Assembly: GCF_900176425.1 (NCBI RefSeq)
Contig: NZ_FWXS01000007.1
Location: forward strand, 124,001-188,000
Source: Moheibacter sediminis
Lineage (GTDB): Bacteria; Bacteroidota; Bacteroidia; Flavobacteriales; Weeksellaceae
Direction of reading: 5' to 3'
Length of the DNA: 64,000 bases
The notes below the pieces were generated by a model. The model was not told the origin of the DNA, did no database searches, and was given only the letters and a program-made list of their open reading frames with translations. The position numbers and the translations under genes were made by a program. This document shows positions 59,419 to 64,000 of this stretch, piece after piece (the stretch's first letter is position 1; each line of letters opens with the position of its first letter).

Positions 59419-60798
59419 TTATTCCTTTATAAACTTCACAGACTTACTAGCAGACTTAACGAGGTAAACACCTTTTTTTAGATGGCTAATATTTAATTTT
59501 AGAGTAGAGTTACCCTTTACAGTTTTCTTCATTACCAGTTTTCCAGCCATATCATAAATCAAAATTTCTGCATCTTCAGAATTTTTCAGACTTATATTTA
59601 ATTTGTCCTTTGCCGGATTTGGATATAGATTTAATTCATTTGAAAAATTATTTTCATTGACAGCAAGTATTCCATCCGGATCAAATTTGAAAATCGTCCC
59701 ATAACCATGAACTCCTCCGCCTTCATTTATACCGTAAAAATCCGTTCCGTCAAAATACATTCCTCCCCAAGGACTTATACCACTCTCATTGTTAAAATTA
59801 TAAACAGTTGAATATTCGCTTCCATCTGTCTTTATTTTAAAAATAAGACCACCGCCTCCTGCACCACCGCTGATAGCTGTTCCGTATAGAAAATCGTTTT
59901 TGAAATCTAATCTGCTCCAACATTCAGCTCCTGTAAGTTGCTCAAAATCATGTAATTTTGTGAAGTCTGTACCATCCGTTTTGATTTTGTAGATGATCCC
60001 TTTTTCATTTGCGCCGCCTCTCAGAGTTGCTGCGTATAAATAGCCATTGAGCAGCATGAGAGAACTACTGTAATCACCGTTTAAACCATCAAAATCATGT
60101 AGTTTAACAAAGTCAGAGCCATCCATCTTTATTTTATAAATGACACCTTTGTTATGTTCTCCTCCCAAAAATGTAACGCCAAACAGGTAGCCACTTTCCG
60201 TATTTAGCAGGAAATCTACATTGGGTTGTGAGCCATTGATGGTATTGGATCCATTGAAATTATGAATGATAGTAAAATCAGTTCCATCCGGTCTTACTTT
60301 AAAAATACAACCCCCACCCGCATAACCCCCGCTGTAAGTAGAGCCATACAAGAACGAACCGTCAAAAGCCAATGTAGAATGTGGTAAATCTCCATTGCCC
60401 CCTGTGAAATCAATCATTTTTGTATAATTTGCCCCATCTGTATTAATCCTGAATAATACTCCTCTGTTGATAGAACCGCCATGCATTGTGGTTCCAAAAA
60501 GTTGTGCGCCAATCAAAGTCAGCGAACTATAAGAATCAGCACCATTTTCTCCATTGAAATCATGCAATTTTTCAAATGCGGTTCCATCTGTTTTTATCTT
60601 GAAAATCGTTCCTTCATTATGACTTCCACCAAAAGTAGTCATGCCATAAAAATAATTTCCATCACTTATGAGTTGATTTCCTCTTGCAAAAGCACCATCA
60701 GTATTATTGAAATTATGTAATGTTGTGACTGTTTGAGCAAAACTCAATTCGATTTGAAGTATAAATAACAAACCAAATAATAGGAGAAATTTTTTCAT
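59419..60798 (-). CDS. Secreted GloVer-repeat beta-propeller with T9SS sorting domain
   Basis: A 459-residue exported protein (signal ends LSFAQ). It has seven repeats of about 48 residues, each with a FGGT/SGG...G-x-I/L-F-K-I-K-T-D-G pattern followed by LHDF, as in the GloVer choice-of-anchor repeats; seven such units suggest a seven-bladed beta-propeller. The C-terminal 75 residues are a type A sorting domain (LYPNPAKDKLNIS, then YDMAGKLV, ending KFIKE), so it should be exported by T9SS to the cell surface. No enzyme motif. Ligand unknown. Confidence 0.88.
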   Translation of the reverse strand: MKKFLLLFGLLFILQIELSFAQTVTTLHNFNNTDGAFARGNQLISDGNYFYGMTTFGGSHNEGTIFKIKTDGTAFEKLHDFNGENGADSYSSLTLIGAQLFGTTMHGGSINRGVLFRINTDGANYTKMIDFTGGNGDLPHSTLAFDGSFLYGSTYSGGYAGGGCIFKVRPDGTDFTIIHNFNGSNTINGSQPNVDFLLNTESGYLFGVTFLGGEHNKGVIYKIKMDGSDFVKLHDFDGLNGDYSSSLMLLNGYLYAATLRGGANEKGIIYKIKTDGTDFTKLHDFEQLTGAECWSRLDFKNDFLYGTAISGGAGGGGLIFKIKTDGSEYSTVYNFNNESGISPWGGMYFDGTDFYGINEGGGVHGYGTIFKFDPDGILAVNENNFSNELNLYPNPAKDKLNISLKNSEDAEILIYDMAGKLVMKKTVKGNSTLKLNISHLKKGVYLVKSASKSVKFIKE

Positions 60799-60913
60799 GT
60801 AATCAATTTTATTGTTTTAGCGTATTTGTTATCAATTAATTATAAATAATTAATCCGCCACAAATTAACAAATAAATTGAATTCAAAATCAAAAAAATCA
60901 GGTTAACAAATTT

Positions 60914-61933
60914 TTACTTCGCTTTATCAACAAATGGTCTGTTTTCCCCATTTGCTAATTCCCAAGCTGTCGCAAAAATCAGTTGAGCACGCTTTTCCAA
61001 CAAATTGTAATCGATTTTATCGGGCGTATCAGTCGGTTTGTGGTAGTCCGCATGCACACCGTTGAAATAAAAAATAATCGGAACATTGTTCTTTGCAAAA
61101 TTGTAATGATCGGAACGATAATAAAAACGGTTCGGATCATTTTCATCATTGAAAGTATAGTCCAAATCCATATTGATATGTTTTTTATTAACCGTTTCAG
61201 AAAGGTTATGTAAATCTGTGCTCAATTTGTCGGAACCAATCAGATAAACATAATTTATATTTTCCAAATGCGCATCATCTATGCGACCGATCATATCAAT
61301 ATTTAAATTCGCAATTGTATTCTCTAATGGAAAAATGGGCTGTATGTCCGTGTAGTATTTCGAACCCAAAAGCCCGATTTCCTCAGCCGTAACATGTAAA
61401 AACAATATAGAACGTTTCGGTTTAAATCCATCCTTAATTGCTTGCTGGAAGGCTTCCGCAATTTCCAAAATCGCAACATTTCCCGAGCCGTCATCATCTG
61501 CACCATTGTAAATCTCTCCGTTTTCCATTCCCACATGGTCATAATGCGCAGAAATTACAAGAATCTCTTCAGGTTTTTCACTTCCTTCTATAAACGCCAA
61601 AACGTTTTCGGTATCTTTTTTAATTCTCGGATAAGCTCCTGCAGGAATGTGCTGAAAATAATCCTTCACCAATTCACTTTTTGGAGAAATAATTCCTTGT
61701 TTTTTGTAGAATTCACGCAGGTATTCAGCTGCTTTCTTTTGTCCGGGTTCTCCCGTATCGCGTCCTTCAAATTCATCCGAAGCAAAAATGTAAAGATGTT
61801 TGCTCAGCTCGTCAGCTTTTATGGTTTTGATGTATTTTGGGAGCGATTGGTCATAGTCGGCTTTGGTGAGATTTTTTTGTGGTGAACACTGAATGTTCAG
61901 CGCAATTAAAACAAGTAAAAGTAAATACCTCAT
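60914..61933 (-). CDS. M28 family zinc peptidase (exported)
   Basis: A 339-residue peptidase of the M28 family. The N-terminal signal includes a cysteine (C16 in NIQC) that is a weak lipobox. Zinc ligands and catalysis are visible: H130 and D132 in SAHYDHV, D146 in NGADDDGSG, E184/E185 in TAEEIGLLGS, D213 in NIDMIG, and the last His in DHYNFAKNN. M28 enzymes are aminopeptidases or carboxypeptidases. It is a single gene; substrates are unknown. The domain is complete. Confidence 0.9.
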   Translation of the reverse strand: MRYLLLLVLIALNIQCSPQKNLTKADYDQSLPKYIKTIKADELSKHLYIFASDEFEGRDTGEPGQKKAAEYLREFYKKQGIISPKSELVKDYFQHIPAGAYPRIKKDTENVLAFIEGSEKPEEILVISAHYDHVGMENGEIYNGADDDGSGNVAILEIAEAFQQAIKDGFKPKRSILFLHVTAEEIGLLGSKYYTDIQPIFPLENTIANLNIDMIGRIDDAHLENINYVYLIGSDKLSTDLHNLSETVNKKHINMDLDYTFNDENDPNRFYYRSDHYNFAKNNVPIIFYFNGVHADYHKPTDTPDKIDYNLLEKRAQLIFATAWELANGENRPFVDKAK

Positions 61934-61992
61934 CTTTAATATATTTTAGGATAATGATTTAATCCAAAAATACTTAAAAATCAGATATAAAA

Positions 61993-62019
61993 AAATCCTG
62001 CTCGAAATGAATAGGATTT
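61993..62019. terminator. Hairpin between the small exported-protein gene and the M28 gene
   Basis: 7-bp stem (AAATCCT / AGGATTT) with a 13-base loop and A-rich left flank (T-run on the minus strand). It lies 23 bp downstream of the stop at 62042 and is a plausible terminator for that gene. Confidence 0.55.
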
Positions 62020-62041
62020 ATGATTTTTAAATGAGATCAAA

Positions 62042-62401
62042 TTATTGACCAGCAGCAAAAGTTGCTAATTTTCCCGCCCATTCTGCCCATTTTTCCATGT
62101 CTTCCGGACTCATTTTCATTGTAACTTCTTGACTTCTTTGTGCCCATTCAACTGCTCTTGTTTGTAGATCTGTCATTTTTGTTTGATTGCCAGCTTTAGC
62201 AGCATCAATCATTTCATAATAGAATTGATTGTAATCATCTGCAAATTTCTGAACATCTGCATTGCTGAATCTTGGAACTTCGACGACTGATTTTTGAGTT
62301 AATTCTTTGACTTCATTCTTTTCAGATGAAATCGTATCATTTTGTGCAAAACAAAAAGTGGAGAGGATTAAAATAAATGTTAAGCTGAATAATTGTTTCA
62401 T
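62042..62401 (-). CDS. Small exported protein, paralogue of 62499-62903
   Basis: A 119-residue protein with signal peptide ending FCFAQ (not lipidated). The mature part has a helical core shared with the downstream-strand paralogue: FSNADVQKFADDYNQFYYEM, LQTRAVEWAQRS, and MSPEDMEKWAEWAGKLA. It is an alpha-helical small periplasmic protein with no known function. The shared C-terminal AAGQ and identical motif order mark a tandem duplication with 97 bp between the genes. A promoter-like box TATTTTTG precedes it. Confidence 0.75.
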   Translation of the reverse strand: MKQLFSLTFILILSTFCFAQNDTISSEKNEVKELTQKSVVEVPRFSNADVQKFADDYNQFYYEMIDAAKAGNQTKMTDLQTRAVEWAQRSQEVTMKMSPEDMEKWAEWAGKLATFAAGQ

Positions 62402-62420
62402 TTTTCAAATCGATTTGATT

Positions 62421-62428
62421 CAAAAATA
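62421..62428 (-). promoter_or_regulatory. Putative promoter -7 box for 62042-62401
   Basis: Minus-strand TATTTTTG fits TAnnTTTG, 20 bp before the ATG. No TTG at 21-bp spacing. Confidence 0.4.
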
Positions 62429-62448
62429 CTTAAAATTTAGACATAAAA

Positions 62449-62472
62449 AATCCCTCTCTTTTGAGAAGGATT
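62449..62472. terminator. Hairpin between the duplicated small genes
   Basis: AATCCCTCTC / GAGAAGGATT, 10-bp stem with one mismatch, TTTT loop, A-rich left flank. Likely terminator of the lipoprotein gene at 62499-62903. Confidence 0.65.
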
Positions 62473-62498
62473 ATTATTTGTGTTCAATTTATCAAAAA

Positions 62499-62903
62499 TT
62501 ATTGACCAGCTTGAGCAGCAGCCAATTTTTGGTACCATTCTGCCCATAATTTAGCATCTTCCGGAGTCATTTTTTGTGTAAACTCGTTTGCTTTTTGAGC
62601 CCATTCAACAGCTTTTGTTTGAAGCTCTGTTAATTTAGCTTGGTCACCAGCATTTGCTGCAGCAATCATTTCTGCAGAGAAAGAAGCATACTCATCAGCA
62701 AATTTTTGTACATCAGAATTGCTGAATTTTGGAACTTCTACAGATGCTGTAGCTTTAGTTTCTGTAACCGGAGCTTCAGTTTGTGCATCAGTTTCAGTTG
62801 TTGTTTCAGTAGATGTTTCTATTGCTGGATCAGTTTCTTTTTTATCACAAGAAGTTAATGTTACCAACCCTGCTACTGCTAAAGTTAAAAATACTTTTTT
62901 CAT
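62499..62903 (-). CDS. Small helical lipoprotein, paralogue of 62042-62401
   Basis: A 134-residue lipoprotein (signal MKKVFLTLAVAGLVTLTSC, lipid Cys C19), a Thr/Glu-rich linker (residues 20-55, rich in ETSTETT-type repeats), then the helical core VEVPKFSNSDVQKFADEYA ... LQTKAVEWAQKANEF ... MTPEDAKLWAEWYQKLA ending AAAQAGQ. The core is clearly homologous to the next gene; the linker acts as a tether. It has the best promoter in this part of the window. Function unknown; abundant envelope proteins of this size are common. Confidence 0.8.
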   Translation of the reverse strand: MKKVFLTLAVAGLVTLTSCDKKETDPAIETSTETTTETDAQTEAPVTETKATASVEVPKFSNSDVQKFADEYASFSAEMIAAANAGDQAKLTELQTKAVEWAQKANEFTQKMTPEDAKLWAEWYQKLAAAQAGQ

Positions 62904-62932
62904 CGTTTTTAATTTTTTTTGTTAATAGATTT

Positions 62933-62964
62933 CAAAATTACTCATTAAATTCCTAAAATTTCAA
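62933..62964 (-). promoter_or_regulatory. Flavobacterial promoter (TTG-N21-TAATTTTG)
   Basis: On the minus strand TTG at 62964-62962, 21-bp spacer, TAATTTTG at 62940-62933, 30 bp before the lipoprotein ATG. It agrees fully with the Bacteroidota consensus. Confidence 0.75.
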
Positions 62965-62979
62965 AAAACATGCCAACAT

Positions 62980-64000
62980 TTATTCATTGGTTTGAAACTG
63001 AACTTCATATAGATTATTGTAATAACCTTCCTGCTTCAGAAGCTCACTGTGCGTACCGCGTTCAACGATTTTTCCGTCATCCATCACAAGGATTTGATCT
63101 GCATTTTGAATGGTCGCCAAACGGTGTGCGATGATGATGGAAGTTCGTCCTTCTGTCAGTTTTTCGGTGGCGTTTTGGATTAAAGATTCAGATTCTGTAT
63201 CAATGGAAGACGTTGCTTCGTCCAAAACCAAAATCTGTGGATTGTAAACATATGCCCTCAAAAACGAGATCAACTGGCGTTGACCGACAGATAAAGTTCC
63301 GCCGCGTTCGCTGACTTCGGAATGATAACCTTTGGGAAGTGACATGATGAATTCATGGATGCCGATATCTTTCGCAGCTTTCTGCACTTCTTCAAGTGAA
63401 ATATTTGTTTTTCCTAAAATAATATTTTCGTAAATGGTTGAATTGAATAAGAATACATCTTGTAAAACCACTGCGATATGGCTTCTCAGATTCTTCAACT
63501 CCATAGAGTATATGCTTTTGCCATCTATCAAAATATCTCCTGAATCGATGTCGTAAAAACGGCTAAGTAAATTGATGATTGTAGATTTTCCTGCACCGGT
63601 TGCACCTACGATGGCGATTTTTTGTCCAGGTTCGGAATGAAATGAAATTCCTTTCAAAACAGGGCTGTCGGGAATGTAAGAGAACTGAACATCTTTGAAA
63701 TCGATTTCGCCTTTTACTTCATTCAGGAATTCATTTCCTTTATTAGGTAAAGTTTGGTCATCATCTAATATTTTGAATACACGATCGGCTCCGATCAATC
63801 CGCGTTGTATTGCGTTGAATCTATCGGCAATTTGACGCATGGGCTGCGTAAGCATTCCTATATATGAGATAAATGCAATCATCTCTCCAACAGAAACATC
63901 ACCTTCCAGTGCTGTTCTCAATCCGCCAAACCAAAGCAAAAGCCCGATAGCAACCGCAGAAACAACATCTACAACCGGAAATAACAATGCGAAATAAACA
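62980..64000 (-). CDS. ABC exporter, permease-ATPase, 3' part (5' end outside window)
   Basis: The frame runs off the right edge; the first visible residues VYFALLFPVVDVVSAVAIG are part of a membrane domain, so the true start lies beyond 64000. The ATPase domain is complete: Walker A GATGAGKST, signature LSVGQRQ, Walker B ILVLDEATS and the H-loop AHRL. It belongs to the MsbA/MDR-type half-transporter family (lipid or drug export). The trailing region has a conserved IVERGTHSELL. Substrate is not determinable. Identification of the family is secure. Confidence 0.92.
   Translation of the reverse strand, partial: VYFALLFPVVDVVSAVAIGLLLWFGGLRTALEGDVSVGEMIAFISYIGMLTQPMRQIADRFNAIQRGLIGADRVFKILDDDQTLPNKGNEFLNEVKGEIDFKDVQFSYIPDSPVLKGISFHSEPGQKIAIVGATGAGKSTIINLLSRFYDIDSGDILIDGKSIYSMELKNLRSHIAVVLQDVFLFNSTIYENIILGKTNISLEEVQKAAKDIGIHEFIMSLPKGYHSEVSERGGTLSVGQRQLISFLRAYVYNPQILVLDEATSSIDTESESLIQNATEKLTEGRTSIIIAHRLATIQNADQILVMDDGKIVERGTHSELLKQEGYYNNLYEVQFQTNE

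Noticed and set aside
1-64000. tRNA, rRNA or CRISPR arrays
   Set aside because: Gene-free stretches were checked for cloverleaf landmarks and regularly spaced repeats; none was seen.

Overview
The window is about 64 kb of AT-rich chromosome from a member of the Bacteroidota, class Flavobacteriia (a Weeksellaceae/Flavobacteriaceae-type genome; genus not determinable from sequence alone). The evidence is: two secreted proteins with type IX secretion (T9SS) C-terminal sorting domains, Bacteroidota-type promoters (TTG-N21-TAnnTTTG) ahead of several genes, many small 'SC'-lipobox lipoproteins, a subclass-A2-like class A beta-lactamase, META lipoproteins, 2TM-domain/LytTR signalling, and weak Shine-Dalgarno sequences. 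No rRNA, tRNA, CRISPR array, insertion sequence or prophage is visible; this is a core/accessory chromosomal mosaic.

Layout. 1-3.4 kb: serine synthesis and PLP block (serC 3' end, serA, DUF1015 protein, YggS). 3.5-9.7 kb: two META lipoproteins flanking pheT and dnaN, then cystathionine beta-synthase. 9.8-13 kb: T9SS-exported subtilase. 13-18.4 kb: lpdA, a small unknown, a UbiE-like methyltransferase and a NarL-type two-component system whose kinase looks like a TPR lipoprotein. 18.6-28 kb: outer-membrane barrel, a HipA-like kinase/DUF3037 pair, a very long TraB/GumN protein, two tandem secreted paralogues, a GT2 glycosyltransferase, a methyltransferase and a YopX-like protein. 28-32.6 kb: fabI, small lipoprotein, TPR protein, the prfH-rtcB ribosome-damage repair pair, and a 595-bp intergenic region with dispersed repeats and a candidate independent micro-gene (26 codons with its own promoter and terminator). 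32.6-44 kb: acyl-CoA dehydrogenase, small lipoprotein, 2010-residue alpha-2-macroglobulin, glycosyltransferase, miaE-type hydroxylase, a secreted protein with a JAMM-like motif, PhnA-family protein. 44-53 kb: SF2 helicase with a membrane-helix insertion, a serine hydrolase interrupted by one in-frame TGA, GNAT enzyme, kbl, then a beta-lactamase-fold hydrolase followed 6 bp later by a class A beta-lactamase. 53-64 kb: metallo-hydrolase, TPR-like protein, a LytS/LytTR operon carrying three 2TM domains, SDR, DoxX-like protein, T9SS beta-propeller, M28 peptidase, a duplicated small exported protein family, and the 3' part of an ABC exporter.

How the genes work together. Housekeeping genes (serC-serA, pheT, dnaN, lpdA, fabI, kbl) are interleaved with envelope and defence functions. 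The most system-like units are rtcB-prfH (repair and rescue of ribosomes cleaved in 16S rRNA), the translationally overlapping HipA-like/DUF3037 pair, the 2TM-LytS-2TM-2TM-LytTR operon, and the two-gene beta-lactamase-fold unit. Dispersed non-coding elements include two diverged copies of a GC-rich element about 18 kb apart (32466-32570 and 50290-50380, inverted relative to each other), REP-like palindromes around rtcB, and a long inverted repeat at 18473-18550.
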